Shown here: one piece after another, positions 1 to 8,965 of the stretch
How the letters are laid out: each line of letters opens with the position of its first letter
How positions within the stretch are numbered: the stretch's first letter is position 1
Source: JAQBXX01 sp947085325
GTDB taxonomy: Bacteria; Pseudomonadota; Gammaproteobacteria; SURF-13
Direction: 5' to 3'
Length of the DNA stretch: 64,000 nt
NCBI GenBank assembly: GCA_947085325.1
Contig: CAMTVY010000010.1
Location: 62,001-126,000 of the forward strand
Made by a program: the position numbers and the translations under genes
Notes under the pieces: model-generated
The model's database searches: none
What the model saw: the letters and a program-made list of their open reading frames with translations, nothing else
Told to the model about the DNA's origin: nothing

Positions 1-1
1 G

Positions 2-427
2 CGCGAGGCGCTGAGTTATCCGCTGCTGGTCGATGGACAGGCGCTGGAGGTCGGCGTGGTGTCGATGGGCAACCCGCATGCGGTGCTGCGCGTAGACGAT
101 GTAGCGCGCGCGCCAGTGGCGGTGCTGGGGCCGAAGATCGAGGCGCACGAGCGCTTCCCGAACCGTGTCAACGTCGGCTTCATGCAGGTCGTTGACCGCA
201 CGCACATCCGCCTGCGCGTATACGAGCGCGGCGCGGGCGAAACGCTGGCCTGCGGCAGCGGGGCGTGCGCCGCCGTCGTGACCGGTCGCCTGCAAGGATG
301 GCTGGATGATACAGTAAAGGTGGAGGTGCCCGGAGGACGGCTCATGATAAGCTGGCAGGGTAGCGCGGCGGAAGTCAGGATGACCGGCCCGGCGACGCGG
401 GTATTTGAAGGGCAACTCGAACTATGA
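2..427 (+). CDS. dapF: Diaminopimelate epimerase, C-terminal part (5' end outside window)
   Basis: DapF interconverts LL- and meso-diaminopimelate in the cytoplasm, the last step before DAP is used for lysine and peptidoglycan. The reading frame is open from the window edge, so only about 141 C-terminal residues of a normally ~275-residue enzyme are visible. The motif ACGSGACA near residue 80 of the fragment carries the second catalytic cysteine of the two-cysteine racemase fold, and MGNPHAV is the conserved substrate-loop motif. The stop codon overlaps the ATG of the next gene (ATGA), which indicates translational coupling. The order dapF-DUF484-xerC is the standard gammaproteobacterial arrangement. 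Confidence 0.97.
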   Translation, partial: REALSYPLLVDGQALEVGVVSMGNPHAVLRVDDVARAPVAVLGPKIEAHERFPNRVNVGFMQVVDRTHIRLRVYERGAGETLACGSGACAAVVTGRLQGWLDDTVKVEVPGGRLMISWQGSAAEVRMTGPATRVFEGQLEL

Positions 428-1149
428 CGACATCGAATACATCGCAAGGGCTGGCTGACGAGCCGGGGCTGGAGAAGCGTGTGGTCGAGTATTTGCGCAC
501 CCACCCGGATTTCTTTGCCAATCATGTGCAGCTGCTGGCGGAGCTCACGGTACCGCACGCGAGCGGCGAGGCAGTATCGCTGATAGAGCGGCAGGTATCG
601 GTGTTGCGCGACCAGAATCGCCAGTTGCGGCGCGAACTGATGGATCTGGTGCAGGTCGCGCGCGACAATGACCGGTTGAACGATCGCGTGCGCCGCCTCA
701 CGCTGGGGTTGATGCAGGCGCGGGGCCTGCATCGCATCCTGCAGGCGCTGCACGCCAGCCTGGGCAGCGACTTCGACGCCGATGCAGTGGCGCTGTGCCT
801 GTTCGCGCCGATTACGGACGGCCCGCCCGAAGGCGACCACGGGGTGGAGTTGCAGGTCATGTCACCCGATGATGAGAGGCTGGTGGCGTTCAAGAGCGTG
901 ATCGAGGAGGGCAAGCCGGTGTGCGGCAGGCTGCGCCCCGCGCAGGTGCACACGCTGTTTCCCGACGCTGCGAGCGAGGTTTCTTCGCTGGCCGTGATTC
1001 CCCTGACCCTGGAAGGAGCGCCGTGCCTGGGCTTGCTCGCAGTGGGCAGCTTTGAGGCGGAGCGCTTCCATCCGGCCATGGGCACGATGTTTCTCTCGCA
1101 CATAGGGGCGATTACCACCCAGGCCCTGACGCCCTGCCTCGCGACTTGA
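424..1149 (+). CDS. DUF484 family protein (YigA-like)
   Basis: This 241-residue protein belongs to the DUF484 family, a GAF-like fold of unknown function that lies between dapF and xerC in most gammaproteobacteria. The N-terminal 70 residues contain the family pattern (VVEYLRTHPDFFANH, then SLIERQVSVLRDQN) followed by a predicted coiled coil. The C-terminal half, roughly residues 90 to 235, is the GAF-like part. It overlaps dapF by 4 nt and ends directly before xerC, so the three genes are probably one transcript. The family is recognised by sequence and position; no biochemical role can be assigned. Confidence 0.93.
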   Translation: MTTSNTSQGLADEPGLEKRVVEYLRTHPDFFANHVQLLAELTVPHASGEAVSLIERQVSVLRDQNRQLRRELMDLVQVARDNDRLNDRVRRLTLGLMQARGLHRILQALHASLGSDFDADAVALCLFAPITDGPPEGDHGVELQVMSPDDERLVAFKSVIEEGKPVCGRLRPAQVHTLFPDAASEVSSLAVIPLTLEGAPCLGLLAVGSFEAERFHPAMGTMFLSHIGAITTQALTPCLAT

Positions 1150-1161
1150 TTGCCTGCCATC

Positions 1162-2061
1162 ATGCACGATGACCGGCAGCAGTGGCTGGAGCGGTTTTTT
1201 GTACATCTGGGCGCTGAACGCGGCCTGTCTCCCCTGACCCTGACCGCCTACAAGCGCGACCTTGCCCGCCTGAACGAGTTTTGCCGTCAGCGCGGCGTGC
1301 ACGACTGGGCGGCGCTTGAACACCCGATGCTGCGCGACTTCGTCGCTGCGCGGCATCGCGCGGGCGTGGGCGGGCGCAGCATCCGGCGCGAGTTGTCGGC
1401 CACGCGCACGTTTTTCAACTATCTGTTGCGCGAGGGCAGGCTGGCGCAAAATCCCGCGCTCGGCATCAGCGTGCCCAAGTCGCCGCGCATGTTGCCGCGC
1501 ACATTGGACGTTGATCAGGTCAGCCGGCTGCTGGCAGTGGAGGCGAAGGATGCGCTAACCATCCGCGACCTCGCCATCATGGAGTTGATATATTCCTCCG
1601 GCCTGCGACTGGCGGAGCTCATCGGGCTGGATCTTACCGACCTTGATCTGAATGATGCCACCGTGCGGGTGACGGGCAAGGGCAACAAGACGCGCGTGGT
1701 CCCGGTAGGCCGGCATGCGCGCACGGCGCTGCGTGCATGGCTGAAACAGCGCTGCCTGTCCGCAACAGCGCAGCAGCAGGCGTTGTTTGTGGGCCAGCGT
1801 GGCCGCCGGCTTACCGCGCGTACGGTGCAACTGCGGTTGCGCGCCATGGCGCAGCGGCAGGGTGTTGGCGGTGCAATCTCGCCGCACTGGTTGCGCCATT
1901 CCTTTGCCAGCCATATGCTGGAGTCGAGTGGCGACCTGCGCGCAGTGCAGGAGTTGCTGGGGCATGCCAACATCTCCACCACCCAGATTTATACACACCT
2001 TGATTTCCAGCACCTCGCCAAGGTATACGATACGGCGCACCCGCGGGCCAAGCGCCGTTGA
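1162..2061 (+). CDS. xerC: Site-specific tyrosine recombinase XerC
   Basis: XerC acts with XerD and FtsK at dif sites to resolve chromosome dimers. The frame begins with TTG at 1150, but the ATG at 1162 gives 299 residues, close to the 298 of E. coli XerC, so I prefer it. An N-terminal SAM-like core-binding domain (about residues 1-100) precedes the catalytic domain. Catalytic residues are visible: Arg149 in SSGLRLAEL, the Lys in GKGNKTR, HWLRHSF, the His in LLGHANI, and nucleophile Tyr277 in QIYTHLDF. The gene follows DUF484 with almost no gap, as in other gammaproteobacteria. XerD is excluded mainly by this context. Confidence 0.95.
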   Translation: MHDDRQQWLERFFVHLGAERGLSPLTLTAYKRDLARLNEFCRQRGVHDWAALEHPMLRDFVAARHRAGVGGRSIRRELSATRTFFNYLLREGRLAQNPALGISVPKSPRMLPRTLDVDQVSRLLAVEAKDALTIRDLAIMELIYSSGLRLAELIGLDLTDLDLNDATVRVTGKGNKTRVVPVGRHARTALRAWLKQRCLSATAQQQALFVGQRGRRLTARTVQLRLRAMAQRQGVGGAISPHWLRHSFASHMLESSGDLRAVQELLGHANISTTQIYTHLDFQHLAKVYDTAHPRAKRR

Positions 2062-2248
2062 TGGCATAACGGCTTGAGACAGACACGAGAATTATCACGG
2101 TTGGCTAGATGCGACTGCAGGCGTGCACTTTCGTAGAACGAAGCTGACTAATGAAGAAGTTTCCCCCTTTGGACGGATTATTCCCGGCTGACCCGTTTCG
2201 TCCGCACACGCGGATTCAGGCGGCAGGGACAGCGGAGCAGCGCGCGTT

Positions 2249-4270
2249 ATGTTGACGGAGTTTTTGCAGCAGATGCTGGCCTGGGTGGGCGACCACCCTT
2301 ATTGGGCCGGTGCTGCGGTATTTCTGGTGTCGCTCGCGGAGTCGCTCGCCGTGGTGGGTTTGCTGATCCCCGGCACCGTGGTGATGTTCGGTGTGGGCGC
2401 ATTGGTGGCAGCGGGTGTGCTGGATTTATGGTGGACGCTGGGGCTGGCCGCGGCAGGCGCTGTGGTGGGTGACAGCCTGAGCTACTGGCTGGGTTACCAC
2501 TACCACGAGCGGTTGCGCCAGATGTGGCCGTTCAGCCGCCACCCGGAGATGCTTCGGCGCGGCGAGGAATTTTTTCACCGGCATGGCGGCAAGAGCGTGC
2601 TGTTCGGACGTTTTGTCGGCCCGGTGCGGCCGGTGATTCCCGTGGTGGCGGGCATGCTGAACATGCCGCCGCGCCGCTTCATGGTGGTGAATGTGCTGTC
2701 GGCGCTGGGCTGGTCACCCGCCTATATTCTGCCCGGCGTGGTGTTCGGCGCGTCGCTCGGGCTGGCCTCGGCCGTGGCATCGCGGCTGGCGGTCATCGTG
2801 GTGTCGCTGTTGCTTATTCTGTGGCTTACGGTGTGGGGTGTGTTGCGGTTGGTAAAGCTGCTGCAGCCGCGCACCGAGATCATGGCCAACCGGCTCCTGT
2901 GCTGGGGTCGGCAACACCCGACGCTGGGGGTGATTACCAATGTGCTGGTGGATCCCAAGCAGCCTGAACTGCGCGGCATGGCGCTGTGGGCGCTGTTGCT
3001 GCTGGTGACGGCGTGGACTGTGCTGGGCGGTCTGGAACTGCTGCCCGGTGCGCCGCTGGCCAATCTCGACAGTGCGGTATTTTACATCCTGCAAGGGTTG
3101 CGTACGCCGTGGACGGATCAGTTGATCGTGGTGCTCGGCCAGTTGGGCGATGCCCATGTCCTGGTGCCGCTGATGCTGAGCGTGACGTTTGCGCTGGTAT
3201 GGCTGCGGCATCGGCATGCCGTGGGCCATTGGCTGGCCGCGCTCGCGTTCGGCGGTCTGCTGATCGCGGGGATGGGCTGGGTGTTGCATCTGCCGCGCCC
3301 AGCGGGTTCCAGCATGGAGGAGCTGCGGTTGTTCTCCCACGTGGCGATGAGCGTGCAGGTGTATGGATTCATCGCTGTGCTGCTGGCGCGCGAACTGCCT
3401 GCCGACAGGCGTTGGCTGCCTTACGTCGGCGCGAGCATGTTGATTGTGGGGGTAGTGGTGGCGCGCCTGTATCTGGGCATGCACGGCTTGTCGGAGGTGC
3501 TGGCCGGGGTGCTGATCGGGTTGTTGTGGGTGGCGCTGCTCGGTGTGAGTTACCGCCGCCATCCGTCGCTGCCGGTGTCGCTCCCGGTATTGAATGCGGC
3601 GAGCGTGTACGTGCTGGTGCTGGCGGGCGCGCTGCATGTCAGCCTGCATCATGCGCGCGACGTGGAAAGCCATGTGGTGCGGCACAGCGTGCGCATGCTG
3701 GATGCGCAGGCATGGTGGAACGGCGCATGGCAGGAATTCCCTGCCTACCGTATTGATCTCAAGGGTGAGCCGAGCCAGCCGTTTACGGTGCAATGGCTGG
3801 GCAGTGTGGAAACCTTGCGCCAGCACCTCGAGGCGCAAGGCTGGCAGACGCCGGTCGAGCCCGCACCCAGGGCGCTACTGGTATGGCTCACGCCTCAGCC
3901 CACCCTGGCTGAATTGCCGGTGCTGCCCCAGGTGCATGACGGGCGCCATGAGTCGTTGTTGCTGGTACATAGCCTGCCCGGCGGCGAGCGCCAGCTGGTG
4001 TTGCGGCTGTGGACGGCGGATGCGCGCACGGCGGGCGACAAGACGCCGCTGTGGATCGGTAATGTGACGCAGCTGCACATCAGCCGCAGGATCCCGCTGT
4101 TTACGGTGGCGCGCAGCGATGAGGTGTTCAGGCAGCCGCTGGCGCAGTTTGAGCAGGCGCTGGGCGGCGGCATCGAATGGCGGCGAGTACAGCGTACGGC
4201 GCTGGGCAAGTCACGCTATAACAGTTGGGGTGGCGAGGTGGTTCTGCTGCGCGAGGCGGGACGCTCCTGA
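2249..4270 (+). CDS. DedA-PAP2-LssY fusion membrane protein
   Basis: This 673-residue integral membrane protein joins three modules. Residues ~1-200 are a DedA/VTT (SNARE-associated) domain with the GRFVGPVRP motif. Residues ~230-430 are a PAP2-like six-helix phosphatase region. Residues ~470-670 resemble the LssY C-terminal domain. DedA proteins are linked to undecaprenyl-phosphate or lipid flipping, and PAP2 domains dephosphorylate lipid pyrophosphates, so lipid-carrier recycling is a reasonable guess. The PAP2 motifs are degraded: the Lys of KX6RP is missing, PSGH reads LFSH, and SRX5HX3D reads ARLYLGMHGLSE, so the final Asp is Glu. The module may be inactive or altered. A 187-bp gap with no recognisable element separates it from xerC. 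Confidence 0.88.
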   Translation: MLTEFLQQMLAWVGDHPYWAGAAVFLVSLAESLAVVGLLIPGTVVMFGVGALVAAGVLDLWWTLGLAAAGAVVGDSLSYWLGYHYHERLRQMWPFSRHPEMLRRGEEFFHRHGGKSVLFGRFVGPVRPVIPVVAGMLNMPPRRFMVVNVLSALGWSPAYILPGVVFGASLGLASAVASRLAVIVVSLLLILWLTVWGVLRLVKLLQPRTEIMANRLLCWGRQHPTLGVITNVLVDPKQPELRGMALWALLLLVTAWTVLGGLELLPGAPLANLDSAVFYILQGLRTPWTDQLIVVLGQLGDAHVLVPLMLSVTFALVWLRHRHAVGHWLAALAFGGLLIAGMGWVLHLPRPAGSSMEELRLFSHVAMSVQVYGFIAVLLARELPADRRWLPYVGASMLIVGVVVARLYLGMHGLSEVLAGVLIGLLWVALLGVSYRRHPSLPVSLPVLNAASVYVLVLAGALHVSLHHARDVESHVVRHSVRMLDAQAWWNGAWQEFPAYRIDLKGEPSQPFTVQWLGSVETLRQHLEAQGWQTPVEPAPRALLVWLTPQPTLAELPVLPQVHDGRHESLLLVHSLPGGERQLVLRLWTADARTAGDKTPLWIGNVTQLHISRRIPLFTVARSDEVFRQPLAQFEQALGGGIEWRRVQRTALGKSRYNSWGGEVVLLREAGRS

Positions 4271-4273
4271 CGC

Positions 4274-4870
4274 TTACTGTATAAAGTGTTTGCCCAGCGT
4301 GCTGTGGATGTGCGCCAAGCGCTGCATCGGGTCGCTGATCTCCAGTAACGCCTGCTTCTGTGCCAGTGAAAACGGCAACAGCTCCGCCAACCGGTAACTG
4401 ACCCAGCTTGCATCGTCATGCTGTCCCGCTGTGTCGGTATGCTCGGCGCCTGCTTGTGCCAGAGACTGATGCAGCAGGGCTATCAGGCTGCTGTAGTCCG
4501 GCGGAATAGTGCCCACCATGCCTTCCGGCAACAACTCGGTGCACGCCGTGATCTGCTGATCGGGCTGGGTTTCGGTGCTGACGATGCGAAACCGCGTCTC
4601 GCCGCGCACGGTAATCCCCAGTATCCCATCCGGGTGTTGATACCAGTCGGTAATGCGCGCCAGCGTGCCGATGGCATGTGGGGTTGCCGCGTCCCCCGTC
4701 TCGCTGCCTTGCTGTATCAGGCAGACGCCGAAGCCATGATTCTGTTTCAGGCAAGTGCTGACCAGGGCGAGATAGCGCGGTTCGAAGATGCGCAGCGCGA
4801 GTGAGCTGCTGGGGAATAACACGGTATTGAGCGGAAACAGCGGCAGCGGCCGGGTCGAGGGTGTGCTCAC
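4274..4870 (-). CDS. LON substrate-binding-domain protein
   Basis: This 198-residue cytoplasmic protein consists of a stand-alone LON N-terminal (PUA-like) domain, typified by PLFPLNTVLFP and RIFEPRYL near the N-terminus. It has no AAA+ or protease part, so it is not the Lon protease, which is encoded separately at 46870. Such proteins are common in proteobacteria and their role is uncertain, perhaps peptide or substrate binding. The start overlaps the mpl stop by 4 nt, so it is translated from the mpl transcript. It ends three bases from the convergent DedA-PAP2 gene. Confidence 0.92.
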   Translation of the reverse strand: MSTPSTRPLPLFPLNTVLFPSSSLALRIFEPRYLALVSTCLKQNHGFGVCLIQQGSETGDAATPHAIGTLARITDWYQHPDGILGITVRGETRFRIVSTETQPDQQITACTELLPEGMVGTIPPDYSSLIALLHQSLAQAGAEHTDTAGQHDDASWVSYRLAELLPFSLAQKQALLEISDPMQRLAHIHSTLGKHFIQ

Positions 4871-6228
4871 TGTGTTGTCCGTTGCTGCAAGGCCTGCAGC
4901 AGCCGCTCATGCAGGCCGCCGAACCCGCCGTTGCTCATGATGAGGATGTGGTCGCCCCTGTGCGCCTGTTGCACCAGCGCATCGATGATGGCCTCGACCG
5001 AGGTATACACCTGCCCCTTTGCGCCCAGTGCGTCTGTTACCGTGTCCAGGCTCCAGCCGATATCCGGGGGGGCATACAGCAGCACGCTGTCGGCCCCGGC
5101 CAGCGCGGGGGCCAGCGAGTGCTTGTGCACGCCGAGGCGCATGGTGTTCGAGCGCGGCTCCAGTACCGCCAGGATGCGCGCACTGCCTACTTTGCGCCGC
5201 AGGCCGGCGAGGGTGGTGGTAATGGCGGTGGGGTGGTGGGCGAAGTCGTCGTACACGGCAACGCCGGCTATCTCGCCGCGCAGTTCAAGCCGGCGCTGGA
5301 CACCCTGAAACCCGTGCAAGGCCTCGATGGCGGTAGCGGGCGCCACACCCGCATGGCGCGCGGCGGCGATGGCGGCCAGCGCATTGTGCCGGTTGTGCTC
5401 GCCCAACAGCGGCCAGTGCAGCCTGCCTTGCAGTTTGCCGCACCAGTGGATGTCGAAACTGCCATCGGCATCGTCGCGGAGGGCTTCCCAGCCGGTCTTG
5501 CTCACGAAGTGTTCGACCGGCGTCCAGCAGCCGCGCGCGAGTACGCGCTCCAAAGCTGTGTCGTGGGCCGGCGCCACAATGAGGCCAGAGGCGGGCAGGG
5601 TGCGCACAAAATTGTGAAATTGCTGCTCAATAGCAGCAAGATCGGCGAAGATGTCTGCATGATCGAACTCAAGATTGTTCAGAATGGCGGTGCGTGGCCG
5701 GTAGTGCACGAACTTGGAGCGCTTGTCGAAAAAGGCGCTGTCGTACTCATCCGCCTCGATGACAAAGAAGGGGGCGGCGCCCAGGCGGGCAGTGGTGCCA
5801 AAGTTATGCGGCACCCCGCCGATGAGAAAGCCGGGTTGCAGGCCGGCGTGCTCCAGTATCCACGCCAGCATCGCGCTGGTCGTGGTCTTGCCGTGGGTGC
5901 CGGCGACCGCCAGCACCCAGCGCCCGCGCAGGATGTGGGTGGCCAGCCACTGCGGGCCCGACAGATAGTCGATACCCCGGTCCAGCACGTACTCCACGGC
6001 GGGATTGCCGCGTGAAAGCGCGTTGCCGATGATGACGCAGTCGGGCGCGGGGTCGAGGTGTTCAGGCCGGTAACCCTGTTTTACGTCGATGCCCAGCGCG
6101 GCCAGTTGGGTGCTCATCGGCGGGTAGACATTGGCATCCGAGCCGCTGACCTGATGGCCTGCTTCACACGCCAGGCGCGCGATGCCGCCCATGAGGGTGC
6201 CGCAGATGCCAAGGATATGGATATGCAC
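4867..6228 (-). CDS. mpl: UDP-N-acetylmuramate:L-alanyl-gamma-D-glutamyl-meso-DAP ligase
   Basis: Mpl attaches recycled murein tripeptide to UDP-MurNAc, feeding cell-wall recycling back into peptidoglycan synthesis in the cytoplasm. The 453-residue protein starts with GTG and has the Mur-ligase Rossmann N-terminus (HILGICGTLMGGIARLA), the ATP loop GTHGKTTTSAM near residue 110, the central-domain EADEYDSAFFDKRSKF segment, and the DDFAHHPTA signature that is typical of Mpl and MurC. The N-terminal ICGTLMGG form distinguishes it from MurC. It sits in a minus-strand operon between a small membrane protein and the LON-domain protein and overlaps the latter by 4 nt. Confidence 0.96.
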   Translation of the reverse strand: MHIHILGICGTLMGGIARLACEAGHQVSGSDANVYPPMSTQLAALGIDVKQGYRPEHLDPAPDCVIIGNALSRGNPAVEYVLDRGIDYLSGPQWLATHILRGRWVLAVAGTHGKTTTSAMLAWILEHAGLQPGFLIGGVPHNFGTTARLGAAPFFVIEADEYDSAFFDKRSKFVHYRPRTAILNNLEFDHADIFADLAAIEQQFHNFVRTLPASGLIVAPAHDTALERVLARGCWTPVEHFVSKTGWEALRDDADGSFDIHWCGKLQGRLHWPLLGEHNRHNALAAIAAARHAGVAPATAIEALHGFQGVQRRLELRGEIAGVAVYDDFAHHPTAITTTLAGLRRKVGSARILAVLEPRSNTMRLGVHKHSLAPALAGADSVLLYAPPDIGWSLDTVTDALGAKGQVYTSVEAIIDALVQQAHRGDHILIMSNGGFGGLHERLLQALQQRTTQ

Positions 6229-6232
6229 GTTA

Positions 6233-6715
6233 TCAGTTCGCTGCCGGCACCATGAAGGCCAGGCTCAGCAGCAACTCTGCCATGAAGTAGCCGAGACTCG
6301 CGATGATGCCGAGCGCCAGCGGCACGGACAACGCATGGCGCAGGATGTGGGCGACGACGGCGAGATTCCACACCAGCATCACGATCTGGGCAGTGACGTT
6401 TTGCATGGCGACTATCGGCCACGCCAGTAAACCGAGCAGCGCACCGCTGCCCATCAATGCCGTCAGGGTCTGGTAAAAACGCTCAGGGAAGCGGCGCAGG
6501 AGCAGGACGCTATGGGTGAGGATGGCCAGCACCCCAGTGTCGAGCACGGCCCACAAGGCTGCGCGGCCCAGGCCGAGATCGGGCAGCGACAGCCCCACGC
6601 TGACCAGCGTATACGCCAGCAGCGTGACAAGCGTCAATACAGGCGCGGCCGGGATATCCTGCGGGTTGGCGCGCAACAGGCAGAGGTTGATAAACGTCTT
6701 GAGCAGCGTAACCAT
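6233..6715 (-). CDS. Small integral membrane protein, function unknown
   Basis: This protein of about 160 residues has four or five hydrophobic segments and no motif I can assign. The frame is open further upstream to 6793, but the ATG at 6715 avoids overlap with the preceding hydrolase gene and gives a typical membrane-protein start (MVTLLKTFINLC), so I chose it. It ends 4 nt before mpl, which suggests co-transcription and possibly a cell-envelope role. YggT or Yip1-like folds are possible but not demonstrated. Confidence 0.72.
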   Translation of the reverse strand: MVTLLKTFINLCLLRANPQDIPAAPVLTLVTLLAYTLVSVGLSLPDLGLGRAALWAVLDTGVLAILTHSVLLLRRFPERFYQTLTALMGSGALLGLLAWPIVAMQNVTAQIVMLVWNLAVVAHILRHALSVPLALGIIASLGYFMAELLLSLAFMVPAAN

Positions 6716-6759
6716 GTTATGAGCGGCGCGACAGGCGCCCGTGAGGTACGGATTCAGTA

Positions 6760-7425
6760 TCAGGCATTCAGGTGGCGCCCGAACCATGCGCATGCGTGCT
6801 GCGCCGCCTGGTCGAGTGTGCCTGGCTCCTCGAACAGGTGCGTAGCGCCGGGCACAATGACGAACTCCTTGTTACATTGCAGTAATTCATAGGCCTGCTG
6901 ATTGAGTTCGATCACCACATCGTCGTGGCCGCCGACGATGAGCAGAGTGGGCGATTTTACCCGGGCGAGATGCTGCGCACCGGCGAGATCAGGCCGGCCG
7001 CCACGTGAAACGACTGCCGCTATTGCAGAGCCCAGGGCGGCGGCGGACTGCAATGCCGCCGCCGCACCGGTGCTGGCGCCGAAATAGCCGATGCGGAGCT
7101 GGCGCGTGCGCGGGTCGGTTTGCAGCCATTCCGTTGCGCACTGAAGCCGGCGCGTGAGCAGCGCGATATCAAAACGGGTTTCGTAGTCGCGGTCTTCCTG
7201 CTCCGTGAGCAGGTCGATGAGCAGTGTCGCGAGCCCTGCCTCGTGCAGCTTGCCCGCAACATAGTTGTTGCGCGGGCTGTGCCGGCTGCTGCCGCTGCCG
7301 TGGGCAAACAGCACCACCCCGGGCGCGCCGTCCGGGATCACCAGCATGCCTTCCAGTTGCGCCGTACCGGCGGGAATGCGTATCAGTTGTTGCTGGGCTG
7401 TGTGCATCATGCGGGCGGGTGACAT
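6760..7425 (-). CDS. Dienelactone-hydrolase-like alpha/beta hydrolase
   Basis: This is a serine hydrolase of about 221 residues. The N-terminal strand ends in VVLFAHGSGSSRHSPRN, which supplies the oxyanion loop. The nucleophile is the Ser of GASTGAAAAL, the acid lies in the VGGHDDVV region, and the His is in GATHLFEEPG, so the triad is complete. Family members are annotated as dienelactone hydrolases but the natural substrate is usually unknown. The frame extends upstream to a TTG at 7458; the ATG at 7425 is more likely, although no strong ribosome binding site is seen. It heads the minus-strand operon toward mpl and is divergent from rnd. Confidence 0.87.
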   Translation of the reverse strand: MSPARMMHTAQQQLIRIPAGTAQLEGMLVIPDGAPGVVLFAHGSGSSRHSPRNNYVAGKLHEAGLATLLIDLLTEQEDRDYETRFDIALLTRRLQCATEWLQTDPRTRQLRIGYFGASTGAAAALQSAAALGSAIAAVVSRGGRPDLAGAQHLARVKSPTLLIVGGHDDVVIELNQQAYELLQCNKEFVIVPGATHLFEEPGTLDQAAQHACAWFGRHLNA

Positions 7426-7503
7426 CTCTGTCACTGTTGTGGACAGACATCGTATCAAATTTTAACCGGCCATACATGTTAAGATTCAGGCCGAGAGCGA
7501 CCC

Positions 7504-8655
7504 ATGCAAGATTACTACGTAGACTCCCCCCGGCAATTAAGTGAACTGTGCGAGTGCCTGCGCGGCAGCCGCTGGATAGCGCTCGATTGCGAATTCATGC
7601 GCGAGAAGACCTACTACGCGCAATTGTGCCTGCTGCAACTCGCCACCGAAGACGTGGTCGCATGCGTTGATCCGCTCGCGCTGGCCGACATGTCGCCGTT
7701 GCTGGATATCCTTTACGACCCGGCTGTTACCAAGGTGCTGCACTCGTCGCGGCAGGACCTGGAAATCTTTTACGATCTGCGCGGCGATCTTCCGCGACCG
7801 GTATTTGACACGCAGGTGGCGGCGGCGCTGCTCGGCTATGGCGATCAGGTGGGCTATAGCGGGCTGGTGCAGGGCATGCTCGGGGTTCAGCTCGATAAAT
7901 CGCAAACCCGCACCGACTGGTCAATTCGTCCGCTCACGCCGGAGCAACTGCAATACGCAGTGGACGACGTGCGCTACCTGGGGAAAATCTACGCCGTTCA
8001 GCGCGCTGAACTCGAGCAGCGGGGACGGCTCACGTGGCTGGAGGCGGACTTTTCCGAGCTGGTCGATGTGCGTCTTTACAGTAATCCGCCGGAGCAGGCG
8101 TGGCGGCGTGTGCGGCAGGCCCATAGCCTGAAAGGCGTGCAGCTTGCCGTGCTGCGTGCACTCGCGGCATGGCGTGAACAGCGCGCGCGCAGCAGCGATC
8201 GCCCGCGCAAGTGGATAGTGAGTGATGATGTGCTGCTCGAACTGGCGCGCCGCATGCCGGGTAATGCAGACACGCTTGCCAGGGTGCGCGGGCTGGAGCC
8301 GGGGCTGCTCAAGCAGCACGGTGCGGAAATTGTCAGCATCACTCAGGCCGCCAGGGAACTGCCGCAGGAGGCATGGCCGGCACTGGAGGCCCCCAGCCGC
8401 CTGACCAGCGCACAGGAGGCGCTGACCGATGCCTTGATGGCTATGGTGCGCCTGCGCGGCGCACAAAACGCCACCAGCACGGCGAGCCTGGTCACGCGCA
8501 AGGAACTGGAGCGGCTGGTGCTGGGGGAGCGCGACCTGCCCATTCTGCACGGTTGGCGCGGGGCGCTGGTGGGGCAGGACCTGCTCGCGCTGTTGCAGGG
8601 TGAAAGTATGCTGAAGGTACAGCAGGGGAAGCTGGATATTGTCACTTCCGCATGA
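7504..8655 (+). CDS. rnd: Ribonuclease D
   Basis: RNase D is a 3'-5' exoribonuclease that trims tRNA precursors and other small RNAs. The 383-residue protein matches the family length (375 in E. coli). The DEDD exonuclease domain occupies residues ~1-170: Asp28 and Glu30 in LDCEFMRE, the Asp of SSRQDLEIF, and the YAVDDVRYL motif with Tyr and Asp. An HRDC domain follows at about residues 210-285, with further helical sequence after it. The gene starts 78 bp from the divergent hydrolase start and is followed by a promoter for the zapB-like/zapA pair. Confidence 0.96.
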   Translation: MQDYYVDSPRQLSELCECLRGSRWIALDCEFMREKTYYAQLCLLQLATEDVVACVDPLALADMSPLLDILYDPAVTKVLHSSRQDLEIFYDLRGDLPRPVFDTQVAAALLGYGDQVGYSGLVQGMLGVQLDKSQTRTDWSIRPLTPEQLQYAVDDVRYLGKIYAVQRAELEQRGRLTWLEADFSELVDVRLYSNPPEQAWRRVRQAHSLKGVQLAVLRALAAWREQRARSSDRPRKWIVSDDVLLELARRMPGNADTLARVRGLEPGLLKQHGAEIVSITQAARELPQEAWPALEAPSRLTSAQEALTDALMAMVRLRGAQNATSTASLVTRKELERLVLGERDLPILHGWRGALVGQDLLALLQGESMLKVQQGKLDIVTSA

Positions 8656-8657
8656 CG

Positions 8658-8686
8658 TTGACCGCAGCCGAAGGCAGTTCTATAGT
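8658..8686 (+). promoter_or_regulatory. Sigma70-type promoter for the zapB-like/zapA genes
   Basis: TTGACC at 8658-8663 and TATAGT at 8681-8686 are separated by exactly 17 bp. The predicted start near 8693 leaves a leader of about 40 nt before the next gene. The -35 box overlaps the end of the rnd region. Confidence 0.6.
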
Positions 8687-8731
8687 GGACACTGTGGAGT
8701 GTCGTAAATTGACAAGCAGGGCAGATGCAGC

Positions 8732-8965
8732 ATGAGCAAGGATGATCCGGTGTTCACCGGTGAAGGTGAGATGAAGCCGCTGGAAACGCGCATCGACGAG
8801 TTGATCCGCGAGTGCGAGCGCCTGAAGAGTGAAAATGTTGATCTGCGCAAGCGTCATGCCCTGCTGCAGTCCGAACGCGCAGCCTTGATGGAAACGACAA
8901 CACAGGTGCGCAGCCGCATGCATGGCGTGATGGATCACCTGCGCACCTTGGAGCGTGAAACGTGA
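8732..8965 (+). CDS. ZapB-like coiled-coil protein (TIGR02449 type)
   Basis: This 77-residue acidic protein is almost entirely a heptad-patterned coiled coil (LETRIDELIRECERLKSEN and onwards). Small proteins of this type precede zapA in pseudomonads and relatives and are thought to be cell-division factors like ZapB, which links ZapA and FtsZ to the Z-ring. Its stop overlaps the GTG start of zapA (GTGA), so the two are translationally coupled. Size, coiled coil and position support the call; a direct FtsZ-ring function is inferred. Confidence 0.85.
   Translation: MSKDDPVFTGEGEMKPLETRIDELIRECERLKSENVDLRKRHALLQSERAALMETTTQVRSRMHGVMDHLRTLERET

Noticed and set aside
2714..3838. A 374-codon minus-strand frame over the DedA-PAP2 gene
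   Set aside because: Its composition (Gln/His/Arg-rich) is typical of antisense to a membrane protein, with no fold or ribosome binding site.
4274..4870. A second Lon protease gene
   Set aside because: Only the LON substrate-binding domain is present; ATPase and protease domains are absent.
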